Source of the DNA: an uncultured Prevotellaceae bacterium
GTDB taxonomy: Bacteria; Bacteroidota; Bacteroidia; Bacteroidales; Bacteroidaceae
NCBI GenBank assembly: GCA_946407325.1
Contig: CAMJNN010000029.1
Span: forward strand, 1-12,392
Direction of reading: 5' to 3'
DNA length: 12,392 bases
The stretch's first letter is position 1. The number at the start of each line of letters is the position of its first letter. Positions 1 through 5,748 of the stretch are shown piece after piece. The translations under genes and the position numbers were made by a program. The notes below the pieces were generated by a model. That model made no database searches, had not been told where the DNA came from, and worked only from the letters and a program-made list of their open reading frames with translations.

Positions 1-33
1 TGATGAGGCTCCTATGATAATGGCTTTCTTCAT
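1..33 (-). CDS. Start of a short-chain dehydrogenase-like protein (partial)
   Basis: Reading leftward from the ATG at 33-31, the eleven codons inside the window give MKKAIIIGASS. A short basic start followed by a hydrophobic beta strand and G-A-S-S is how classical short-chain dehydrogenases/reductases begin; the NAD(P)-binding motif TGxxxGxG often appears as GASSGIG. The motif is cut by the window edge before the second and third glycines, so the family is inferred from the first strand only. A TATATTTG -7 element lies 20 bp upstream of the start, which supports a real gene start. It is divergent from the nitroreductase gene. The substrate cannot be guessed. Another Rossmann-type enzyme is possible. 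Confidence 0.6.
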   Translation of the reverse strand, partial: MKKAIIIGASS

Positions 34-52
34 AACTTTTTGTTTTTATGTG

Positions 53-60
53 CAAATATA
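53..60 (-). promoter_or_regulatory. Candidate -7 element (TATATTTG) for the leftward gene
   Basis: The plus strand reads CAAATATA, which is TATATTTG leftward and an exact match to the Bacteroidota consensus TAnnTTTG. It ends 20 bp before the ATG at 33, giving a leader of roughly 12-15 nt. No clear TTTG-like -33 element is visible around 80-84, where it should lie. Confidence 0.5.
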
Positions 61-73
61 TAAATTTTATTAC

Positions 74-81
74 TACCTTTG
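74..81 (+). promoter_or_regulatory. Candidate -7 element (TACCTTTG) for the nitroreductase gene
   Basis: TACCTTTG matches the Bacteroidota -7 consensus TAnnTTTG exactly. It lies 41 bp upstream of the chosen start at 123, so transcription would begin near 88 with a leader of about 35 nt. This argues against the upstream in-frame ATGs at 48 and 96: the first would precede the promoter and the second would sit almost at the transcript end. The -33 region is weak. Confidence 0.55.
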
Positions 82-122
82 TCGCCAGAAATGATATGTT
101 TAATTTAAAAATAATAAAGCAA

Positions 123-782
123 ATGAAACAATTGAAGAACTTAATGATTGCTGCCAGCGCATTGGCACTGGTTAGCTGTGGTCAGCAACCTGCAACAGCA
201 CAAGAGGCTGCTGAAGTGGACAAAGCTGCCGTAGTAATTGAGAATATCATGACTCGCGTAAGCGTACGTCAGTTTACCAACGAGCCTGTTGCTAAGGCTG
301 ACCTGGAAACTATCCTCAAAGCAGGATTGCAGGCACCAAGTGCTATGAACAAGCAAGATTGGCAGGTACGCATTGTTACCAATCAGGATATGCTGAATGC
401 ACTTTCTGACCTGATGATGAATACCGAGATGGGTAAGATGATGAAAGAACGCAATGGCGACAAGAATGCTTTTGCTAACGCTCCTGCTGTAGCTTTTGTT
501 TGTGCTGAGAGAGGTGATGGCGGTCCTGCTTGGGCCGAGATTGATACGGCTCTGTTGTGCGAGAACATGCTGCTGGCTGCTCATGCACTGGGCTTGGGCG
601 CTACCTATCAGGCTGCTCCTGCTCGTATGATCAATGACAGCGCTGAGGCTAAGGATTACTTGGCTAAGACTTTCGGCTTTGCTGAGAATACCGAGTTGAT
701 CAATATCATCATCATGGGTCATCCAGCTGAGACTCCTGCTCCAAAGGATCGCGACCAGTCTAAGGGACGCATCATCGAGTAA
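123..782 (+). CDS. Lipoprotein nitroreductase-family protein
   Basis: A 219-residue protein of the FMN-dependent nitroreductase fold, a family that reduces nitro groups, quinones or other small electron acceptors with NAD(P)H. The start at 123 was chosen because it gives a textbook lipoprotein signal: basic MKQLKN, a hydrophobic run, then lipobox LVSC with the lipidated Cys at residue 19. Longer in-frame starts bury this signal and overlap the promoter. Family marks include RVSVRQF after the signal region (the usual RRSxRxF FMN-phosphate contact), APSAMNKQDWQ, a central helix DTALLCENMLLAAHALGLGA, and a C-terminal IIIMGHPAE strand. The protein should be anchored on the periplasmic side of a membrane or on the outer membrane, which is unusual for an FMN enzyme. 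It appears monocistronic, with its own promoter and a terminator downstream. The physiological substrate is unknown. Confidence 0.88.
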   Translation: MKQLKNLMIAASALALVSCGQQPATAQEAAEVDKAAVVIENIMTRVSVRQFTNEPVAKADLETILKAGLQAPSAMNKQDWQVRIVTNQDMLNALSDLMMNTEMGKMMKERNGDKNAFANAPAVAFVCAERGDGGPAWAEIDTALLCENMLLAAHALGLGATYQAAPARMINDSAEAKDYLAKTFGFAENTELINIIIMGHPAETPAPKDRDQSKGRIIE

Positions 783-791
783 ATAGCAGAA

Positions 792-907
792 TACCCCTCA
801 GTCAGTAAGCTGACAGCTCCCCTAATCAGGGGCATAAAAGGCAAAGCTGAAGTTCCTCCAAAACTCCTCCCCATGTAAAGGGGAGGTGCCCGAAGGGTGG
901 AGGGGTA
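792..907. repeat. Mosaic palindromic intergenic element (REP/BIME-like)
   Basis: The element is bounded by a perfect 8-bp inverted repeat, TACCCCTC at 792-799 and GAGGGGTA at 900-907. Inside are three further hairpins. These are GTCAG/CTGAC (801-805 with 810-814), CCCCT/AGGGG (819-823 with 828-832), and the strong CCTCCCC/GGGGAGG (866-872 with 880-886). A small CCC-GAA-GGG lies at 889-897. No open frame covers it. From memory, similar C- and G-run palindromes are scattered between genes in many Bacteroidota genomes, so I read it as one copy of a dispersed repeat. No second copy is in this window. It could also act as an RNA-stabilising or terminating structure after the nitroreductase gene. 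Confidence 0.6.
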
Positions 908-935
908 ATATATAAGGCAGAAAAGTAATATATAA
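905..935. repeat. Short tandem direct repeat GTAATATATAA x2
   Basis: GTAATATATAA occurs at 905-915 and again at 925-935, a period of 20 bp. The first copy overlaps the right end of the palindromic element at 792-907. It may be a target-site relic or chance in A/T-rich spacer DNA; no function can be assigned. Confidence 0.3.
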
Positions 936-941
936 ATAAGG

Positions 942-976
942 TGTAGGCAACAGAAAATGTTGCCTACATTTTTTTT
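942..976 (+). terminator. Strong intrinsic terminator
   Basis: A perfect 11-bp stem (TGTAGGCAACA at 942-952 with TGTTGCCTACA at 958-968) encloses the loop GAAAA and is followed directly by eight T residues (969-976). This is a classic rho-independent terminator for rightward transcription. It ends the nitroreductase transcript about 160 bp after its stop codon and insulates the SPFH operon promoter, which begins about 20 bp further on. Confidence 0.92.
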
Positions 977-997
977 GTTATTATTTTTGCGAAAATA

Positions 998-1030
998 TTT
1001 GGAGATATCAAATTTATTTTACTATCTTTG
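998..1030 (+). promoter_or_regulatory. Promoter of the SPFH-luxS operon (-33 TTTG, -7 TATCTTTG)
   Basis: TTTG at 998-1001 and TATCTTTG at 1023-1030 are separated by 21 bp, fitting the Bacteroidota sigma-ABfr arrangement of a TTTG-like -33 element and a TAnnTTTG -7 element. Transcription should start near 1037, giving a leader of about 40 nt before the ATG at 1077. No other TAnnTTTG element is obvious between here and luxS, so this probably drives all four downstream genes. Confidence 0.7.
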
Positions 1031-1051
1031 TGATATCAAAATAATATCAAA
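1004..1051. repeat. Three ATATCAAA repeats around the operon promoter
   Basis: GATATCAAA occurs at 1004-1012 (between the -33 and -7 elements) and at 1032-1040 (at the expected transcription start). AATATCAAA occurs at 1043-1051 in the early leader. The middle copy lies in a 14-bp near-palindrome (1028-1041) centred on GATATC. The arrangement suits an operator for a repressor that binds repeated short sites; the ribbon-helix-helix protein encoded at 2051-2245 is the obvious candidate. Function is inferred, and the surrounding DNA is A/T-rich. Confidence 0.4.
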
Positions 1052-1076
1052 CTTAACTAACTAAATAATAACAACT

Positions 1077-2030
1077 ATGGGAACAAAAGAAACTAACTAT
1101 CAAGGTACAACATTGAACGGCTTCGCCATGCTGTTCTTCAATCTGTTGTTGACGATAGCAGGTATCGCAGCTATCGTATTGTTCATCATCTACGGCGATT
1201 GGTGGCTCATCGTGGCTGCTCCTATTGCCCTGATTGTTTCCTTCTTCCTCTGGGCAGGCTTCGTAATGTTGGAGCCCAACGAGGCACGTGTTCTTACCTT
1301 CTTTGGTAAGTATCGTGGTACCTTTACCAAGACGGGCTATTACTGGATCAACCCCTTCATGAGTGGCAAGAAGCTCTCTCTTCGTGCCAGGAACCTCGAT
1401 GCACAACCCATCAAGGTGAACGACAAGACGGGTAACCCCATCATGATAGGCTTGGTGCTAGTATGGAAGCTGAAGGATACCTATAAGGCTATGTTTGAAA
1501 TTGATGCACAGACCATGGCGCAGAGCAATGTGAAGCCCGATCAGATTACGGCTGGTGTGGCAGGTATGATGAAGGCATTGGAGCAGTTTGTGCAGGTACA
1601 GAGTGATGCGGCTTTGCGTCAGGTGGCTGGTCAGTATGCTTATGATGATACCGACGAAAAGAAAAACGAACTGACCCTGCGAGGCGGTGGCGATGAAATC
1701 AACCAGCAGTTGGAAAACAAACTCAATGAGCGCCTGGCATTGGCTGGTATTGAGGTAGTGGAAGCCCGTATCAACTACTTGGCATACGCTCCTGAAATTG
1801 CTGCTGTGATGTTGCGTCGTCAGCAGGCCGCTGCCATCATTACGGCCCGCGAGAAGATTGTAGAAGGTGCTGTATCGATGGTGAAGATGGCACTCGACAA
1901 GCTCTCTGCTGAAGATGTGGTGGAACTGGACGATGAGAAGAAGGCTGCTATGGTGAGCAACCTCATGGTAGTGCTTTGTGGCGACGATGCTGCTCAGCCT
2001 GTGGTAAATACGGGTACATTATATCATTAA
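1077..2030 (+). CDS. SPFH/Band-7 domain membrane protein
   Basis: A 317-residue protein with two predicted N-terminal membrane helices (about 16-39 and 42-65), followed by an SPFH/Band-7 (prohibitin homology) domain of about residues 66-260. Recognisable pieces are EPNEARVLTFFGKYRGT (66-82), GYYWINPF (87-94), the strand pair around LRARNLDAQPIKVNDKTGNP (102-121), and LNERLALAGIEVVEARINYL (217-236), ending in AxEIAAVMLRRQQAAA-type helix and an REKIVEGA stretch. SPFH proteins form membrane-anchored oligomeric scaffolds that organise membrane microdomains or partner proteases. The exact role is unknown here. It is the first gene of the operon and lies 20 bp before the ribbon-helix-helix gene. 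The conserved neighbours suggest they act as a set. Confidence 0.88.
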   Translation: MGTKETNYQGTTLNGFAMLFFNLLLTIAGIAAIVLFIIYGDWWLIVAAPIALIVSFFLWAGFVMLEPNEARVLTFFGKYRGTFTKTGYYWINPFMSGKKLSLRARNLDAQPIKVNDKTGNPIMIGLVLVWKLKDTYKAMFEIDAQTMAQSNVKPDQITAGVAGMMKALEQFVQVQSDAALRQVAGQYAYDDTDEKKNELTLRGGGDEINQQLENKLNERLALAGIEVVEARINYLAYAPEIAAVMLRRQQAAAIITAREKIVEGAVSMVKMALDKLSAEDVVELDDEKKAAMVSNLMVVLCGDDAAQPVVNTGTLYH

Positions 2031-2050
2031 TCATCTAATCGACTCTTAGC

Positions 2051-2245
2051 ATGTCAAAGAAGGAAAACATGACCAAAAGCTTTGTGCTGCGTGTCGATGC
2101 TGCCACCATGAACGCCATCGAGGCGTGGGCAGCTGATGAGTTCCGTTCCACCAATGGACAGCTGCAATGGATTATCAACGAAGCGTTGCGCAAAAGCGGA
2201 AGGCTGAAAAAACAGAAGAACAATGAATTGGAAGAGACTGTTTAA
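2051..2245 (+). CDS. Arc-like ribbon-helix-helix DNA-binding protein
   Basis: A 64-residue basic protein. Residues 9-15 (KSFVLRV) form the beta ribbon that would contact DNA. Residues 17-30 are the first helix, and FRSTNGQLQWIINEALRK (31-48) is the turn and second helix. This is very close to the Arc/MetJ-type pattern in which an (E)FRSxNGxI segment precedes the second helix. A lysine-rich tail follows (51-57). Such proteins bind DNA as dimers of dimers on repeated sites, and many autoregulate their operons. No toxin gene is adjacent, so I do not call it an antitoxin. Its 3' end overlaps the next gene by 23 nt, suggesting translational coupling. An alternative start at codon 7 (2069) would keep the whole fold. 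Confidence 0.8.
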   Translation: MSKKENMTKSFVLRVDAATMNAIEAWAADEFRSTNGQLQWIINEALRKSGRLKKQKNNELEETV

Positions 2246-2726
2246 CGAACAAAGGCCATCGGAAATCTATAACGTCCGACTGGAAGTAACGTGGACCGAT
2301 CGTATTCTGGAATTCGTGGCTCTGCTCCTGTTACTTGCCATGTGGGTGGTGGCTGCTGTGCTTTGGAGAGAGATGGCAGGTAGTGAGATAGCCCTTCACA
2401 TGAGTTTGGATGGTGAGGTAAATCAGACGGGTGACCCTTCATCGCTCCTTATTGTAACGGGCTGTTGGACACTGGTGATGTTGTTGGTGGGCTTTTCTGC
2501 CTATCGTCCACGTTTGATGAATCCCTCTACCCGCATCTCCACCGTGAAGCAGTTGAAGTTGGCAGTCACTCAAGTAAGGGGCATGAACATCATTTTAGGC
2601 ATCATGGGCATCTGCCTGCTGCTGTCTATGGCTTATCAAACCCCTGTGTGGGTACTCATCCCGGCAGGCCTGTTGTTCATCGAGGTAATAACCTTTAGCA
2701 TCTTGATAAAGAGAGCTGGGAAGTGA
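2223..2726 (+). CDS. DUF1648-like four-TM membrane protein
   Basis: A 167-residue protein with predicted membrane helices at about 27-48, 74-94, 121-137 and 142-163. The segment after the first helix, IALHMSLDGEVNQTGDPSSL (56-75), resembles the DUF1648 signature, in which a P/A-x-H-x-x-x-x-G-x-x-x-x-x-G loop follows the first transmembrane helix in SdpI-like proteins. SdpI itself is an immunity and signalling protein in Bacillus, but that role cannot be carried over. The start overlaps the ribbon-helix-helix gene by 23 nt in another frame, and the stop is 28 bp before luxS. It is probably an inner-membrane partner of the SPFH protein. The family call is moderate; the membrane topology is clear. 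Confidence 0.68.
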   Translation: MNWKRLFNEQRPSEIYNVRLEVTWTDRILEFVALLLLLAMWVVAAVLWREMAGSEIALHMSLDGEVNQTGDPSSLLIVTGCWTLVMLLVGFSAYRPRLMNPSTRISTVKQLKLAVTQVRGMNIILGIMGICLLLSMAYQTPVWVLIPAGLLFIEVITFSILIKRAGK

Positions 2727-2754
2727 ATGTATTTTATTTAAATAAGGAAGACAA

Positions 2755-3249
2755 ATGGAAGTTATTCAGAGTTTTACTATTGACCATACGCACTTAAAGC
2801 CGGGTATCTACGTGTCGCGCGAAGACAAGGACTTTACTACTTTTGATCTGCGTATCACAGAACCGAATAAGGAACCAGCTGTAGCACCATCAGCCATACA
2901 TAGTTTGGAACACCTGATGGCCACATGGTTTCGTAATAGCGAGGTGAAGGAGGATGTGGTGTATGTAGGCCCTATGGGTTGCCTTACGGGTATGTACATC
3001 ATCATGACAGGTACTTATACTGTGGAGGATATGCGTCGCTTAACCATTAAATGCCTCAAATGGATACTCACTCAGACGGAGGTTCCTGCAACAACACCTG
3101 ATGCATGTGGCAACTATCTGCTCCATGATCTGCCCATGTGTAAGTGGGAGAGCAAACGTTATCTGGATCGTCTGGAGCACGATTTCCATAGCGAATACAC
3201 CAAACTCCATATTACCCTTGACAACGGTAAGGTATTTGCCGATGCATAA
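2755..3249 (+). CDS. luxS: S-ribosylhomocysteine lyase LuxS
   Basis: A full-length 164-residue LuxS. It cleaves S-ribosylhomocysteine to homocysteine and DPD, the precursor of autoinducer-2, as part of the activated methyl cycle in the cytoplasm. The metal site is visible as HSLEH (His49, Glu52, His53) plus Cys118 in DACGN. Glu52 is also the expected general base, and Cys76 in GPMGCLTGMY is the second catalytic residue. His11 in the N-terminal strand and FDLRITEPN (30-38) fit the family. The residue after Cys76 is Leu, where Bacillus and Escherichia have Arg; I take this as normal clade variation. It lies 28 bp after the DUF1648-like gene with no promoter in the gap, so it is probably the last gene of the SPFH operon rather than linked to the nucleosidase gene (mtnN/pfs). 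Confidence 0.96.
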   Translation: MEVIQSFTIDHTHLKPGIYVSREDKDFTTFDLRITEPNKEPAVAPSAIHSLEHLMATWFRNSEVKEDVVYVGPMGCLTGMYIIMTGTYTVEDMRRLTIKCLKWILTQTEVPATTPDACGNYLLHDLPMCKWESKRYLDRLEHDFHSEYTKLHITLDNGKVFADA

Positions 3250-3266
3250 CATTAGGCGTCATTAAA

Positions 3267-3294
3267 AAATCCCCGTCCGAGTGGGCGGGGATTT
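3267..3294. terminator. Shared bidirectional terminator between converging operons
   Basis: AAATCCCCGTCC (3267-3278) pairs with GGGCGGGGATTT (3283-3294) through a 12-bp stem with one G-T pair and the loop GAGT. Leftward it is followed by TTTTTTAAT, a good U tract for the DUF1080 operon, which ends at 3315. Rightward it is followed by ATTTGTGTTA, a weaker tract, for luxS, which ends at 3249. Confidence 0.85.
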
Positions 3295-3314
3295 GTGTTA
3301 TCAGTAGGTTAGGA

Positions 3315-4184
3315 TTAGTCCATTACCTTCACCTTGATGTTGCGGAACCAAACATCGTCGCCATGATCCTGGAAACCGATGAAGCCCTCGTGGTTGTCGC
3401 CACCCAGGTTGTTCAGCAAGTTGAATGCCACCGGCCAAGCCTCTTCGCTGAACTTACTTGCCTGCAGCATTTCAGTCCAACGTGGAGTCCACAAGTGATA
3501 TTCCACTACGTTCTCGCCATTCTGCTGGTGCAATACGGTGCCCTTGAACACCATGATAGAACCAGTGTTCCACTCGCCAGCAGGCTTAGCGTTCTGTGGT
3601 TTAGCAGGAATCATGTCGTACAGAGAAGCTGCCTGACGATTGCCATCCTTACCCATCTTTGCATCTGGGTGATTGGCGTTGTCGAGTACTTGGTACTCAG
3701 GAGCTGAGATATAGATAGGCTCGAACTCACCTGGCTTGCCCTCAACTGGAACTTCCTGTGCCAGTACGAAGATACCAGAGTTACCACCCTTAGAAATCTT
3801 GTATTCGAAAGACAACTCGAAATTCTTGAATTTGTGAGCAAAAATCAAGTCACCACCTTCGTTGGTCTGGCCTTCACCAGTACCTGAACCATTGAACTTG
3901 ATGCAGCCATCTTCGATGACCCAGCGAGCAGGAACTTTCTCCTTGCCATAGCCACGCCAACCGTTGAAGGTCTTGCCATCAAAGATGCTGATATAGCCGT
4001 CAGCGTCAGTAGCCAGCTCTAAAGCCTGTGTCTCAGCGCCGTTAGGAGTGGTTGAAACATTGATGGTAGTAGTTGTTGCTGCTTCTTCTTCAGCCTCGCC
4101 AGCATTCTTCTGCTGACCACCGCAAGCGGTGAATGCAGCTGCCATTACCATGCAGCTTGCCATTGTAAATAAACTTTTCTTCAT
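3315..4184 (-). CDS. DUF1080 (3-keto-glycoside hydrolase/lyase) lipoprotein
   Basis: A 289-residue secreted protein with lipobox FTAC (Cys21), a low-complexity acidic and threonine-rich linker (about 29-45), and one DUF1080 concanavalin-like domain (about 65-288). Family marks are ISIFDGKTFNGW (65-76), GGDLIF (110-115), FELSFEYKISKGGNSGIF (122-139), EYQVLDN (163-169), AGEWN (202-206) and GFIGFQDHGDDVWFRNIKVK (267-286). Characterised relatives cleave glycosides whose sugar has been oxidised to the 3-keto form, by elimination or hydration. It is the third gene of the leftward operon, 47 bp after the twin-arginine oxidoreductase. A TATATTTG element just upstream may give it additional expression of its own. 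The lipid anchor places it at the cell envelope. Confidence 0.88.
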   Translation of the reverse strand: MKKSLFTMASCMVMAAAFTACGGQQKNAGEAEEEAATTTTINVSTTPNGAETQALELATDADGYISIFDGKTFNGWRGYGKEKVPARWVIEDGCIKFNGSGTGEGQTNEGGDLIFAHKFKNFELSFEYKISKGGNSGIFVLAQEVPVEGKPGEFEPIYISAPEYQVLDNANHPDAKMGKDGNRQAASLYDMIPAKPQNAKPAGEWNTGSIMVFKGTVLHQQNGENVVEYHLWTPRWTEMLQASKFSEEAWPVAFNLLNNLGGDNHEGFIGFQDHGDDVWFRNIKVKVMD

Positions 4185-4207
4185 TTCTTTATAAATATAA
4201 CTTTAAA

Positions 4208-4215
4208 CAAATATA
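4208..4215 (-). promoter_or_regulatory. Possible internal -7 element (TATATTTG) for the DUF1080 gene
   Basis: Leftward TATATTTG matches TAnnTTTG exactly and lies 23 bp upstream of the DUF1080 start, in the 47-bp gap after the oxidoreductase gene. No good -33 element is visible about 20 bp further upstream, so this may be a weak internal promoter or chance in A/T-rich DNA. Confidence 0.4.
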
Positions 4216-4231
4216 ATATCCTTAGTCACTT

Positions 4232-5719
4232 TTATCTTGGCATATCAACCAGTTTCCAACCTTCACGGTAGTTGTGCTTGATAAGCTCGCGAGCGAACTG
4301 CTGAGCATTTACCGGATCGGTATAGACCTTGTTGAACTTAGGATCACCATCCACCACCTTGAAGTCGTCTTTCTTGACAATTCTGATTTCTTCGTTAGGA
4401 CCAATGTTGGTAAACTCCATGTTCTCGCCATCCCACAATAGTTCCTTGTTCAAGGTTTGCAAGCGAACTGCCAGTACACCCATAACAACCACTTCATTCA
4501 ATGGACCAGAAATGTTGAAGTTTGACTTGGTCTCTACTCTGTTCTCAGGACTTTCCTTGCAAGCACGGATCCAATCCTGTTCGTGTCCACCGCTCATGGC
4601 GTTTTCTACCCTACGACATACCTTTGGAGCGTTAGGCACACGACCTGAGAGTAACCAAGGATTCTGGCCATAGCAGCTGCAGATCAGTGTGTCTTTTGTT
4701 CCGTGGAAGATGCAAAGACCACCATTGCCTGGCATCAGTTCCTTGCCTTCTGGGAAACCAGCTGGACGATCAGGCAAGATACCTCCGTCATACCAATAGA
4801 CATCAACTTCAGGCATAGCAACCTTAGGCATGTTGTCGCGTGCAGGGAAGGTAAATTTCACACGCTGTGCGTTTGGAGCGCAGTCGGCCAACAACAGGGT
4901 AGAAGAACCTTGTATCTTAGTAGGATAACCCAACTTCAGAGCAGCAACTACTGGTTGCATGATGTGGCAAGCCATATCACCCAGGGCACCAGTGCCATAG
5001 TCCCACCATCCACGCCAGTTCCAAGGATGATAAACCTCATGGAAAGGACGGAGCTTTGCTGGACCTGTGAACAAATCCCAATCCAGAGTCTTAGGTGGAC
5101 GCATAGCTACTTCAGGAGCATTCAGACCCTGAGGCCATATTGGACGGTTGGTGGCGCACTCTACCTTAGTAACCTCACCAATCTCACCATTCCATATCCA
5201 TTCGCAAACCAAGTCGGTACCTTCGGAAGAAGAACCTTGGTTACCCATCTGGGTTGCCACCTTATATTTGTTAGCCAACTTTGTCAGCAGACGGGTTTCA
5301 TATACAGAATGCGTCATAGGTTTCTGGGTATATACATGTTTACCCATTGTCATGGCATCAGATGTGATGATGGCGTGAGTATGGTCAGCAGTAGCGCAAA
5401 GCACTGCATCGAATGTACTGCCAATCTCATCATACATCTTACGATAGTCCCAATATTTTTTTGCATTTGGGAAACGTGCCATTACATCTTTAGAATACTT
5501 CCAGTCAACATCGCAAAGAGCTACGATGTTATCTGTTTTTTCCATGTTTTTGATATTGCTGTTACCCATGCCACCAATACCTACAGCTGCGATGTTCAGT
5601 TTATCGGTTGGAGGAATGTGTCCGTAACTCTTACCTAAGATAATGTTAGGCGCAATTGTGAATCCTGCCAGAGCGGCAGCTCCAGTTTTAAGGAAACTTC
5701 TTCTAGATAAGTTTGACAT
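4232..5719 (-). CDS. Twin-arginine Gfo/Idh/MocA family oxidoreductase
   Basis: A 495-residue NAD(P)-dependent sugar oxidoreductase. The N-terminus SRRSFLKTGAAALAGFTIAP carries a perfect twin-arginine motif (Arg6-Arg7), implying export of the folded enzyme. The Rossmann domain starts at LNIAAVGIGGMG (41-52, GxGxxG), with the acidic strand end CDVDW (69-73) and the catalytic-lysine segment TQKPMTHSVYETR (131-143; QKP instead of the commoner EKP, usual in the secreted subfamily). A long C-terminal sheet domain follows. Relatives oxidise the C3 hydroxyl of a glycoside, feeding DUF1080 enzymes. It lies 29 bp after the other oxidoreductase gene and 47 bp before DUF1080. The glycoside substrate is unknown. 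Confidence 0.9.
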   Translation of the reverse strand: MSNLSRRSFLKTGAAALAGFTIAPNIILGKSYGHIPPTDKLNIAAVGIGGMGNSNIKNMEKTDNIVALCDVDWKYSKDVMARFPNAKKYWDYRKMYDEIGSTFDAVLCATADHTHAIITSDAMTMGKHVYTQKPMTHSVYETRLLTKLANKYKVATQMGNQGSSSEGTDLVCEWIWNGEIGEVTKVECATNRPIWPQGLNAPEVAMRPPKTLDWDLFTGPAKLRPFHEVYHPWNWRGWWDYGTGALGDMACHIMQPVVAALKLGYPTKIQGSSTLLLADCAPNAQRVKFTFPARDNMPKVAMPEVDVYWYDGGILPDRPAGFPEGKELMPGNGGLCIFHGTKDTLICSCYGQNPWLLSGRVPNAPKVCRRVENAMSGGHEQDWIRACKESPENRVETKSNFNISGPLNEVVVMGVLAVRLQTLNKELLWDGENMEFTNIGPNEEIRIVKKDDFKVVDGDPKFNKVYTDPVNAQQFARELIKHNYREGWKLVDMPR

Positions 5720-5748
5720 ATTAAAGATTTTTGGTTAATAATTAATCG

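Noticed and set aside
141..722. A 193-codon leftward open frame opposite the nitroreductase gene
   Set aside because: The rightward frame has a lipoprotein signal and all nitroreductase motifs; the antisense product has none.
783..1076. A small gene or RNA in the 294-bp spacer after the nitroreductase gene
   Set aside because: The spacer is explained by the palindromic element, the terminator and the operon promoter; no frame with a plausible start and composition is present.
2051..2726. Toxin-antitoxin pair made of the ribbon-helix-helix protein and the following gene
   Set aside because: The following gene is a four-helix membrane protein with a DUF1648-like loop, not a known toxin fold, and the pair sits inside a larger operon.
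4703..5638. A 311-codon rightward open frame opposite the twin-arginine oxidoreductase gene
   Set aside because: The leftward frame is a full-length oxidoreductase with intact motifs; the rightward translation has no recognisable domain and is a mirror of biased codon use.
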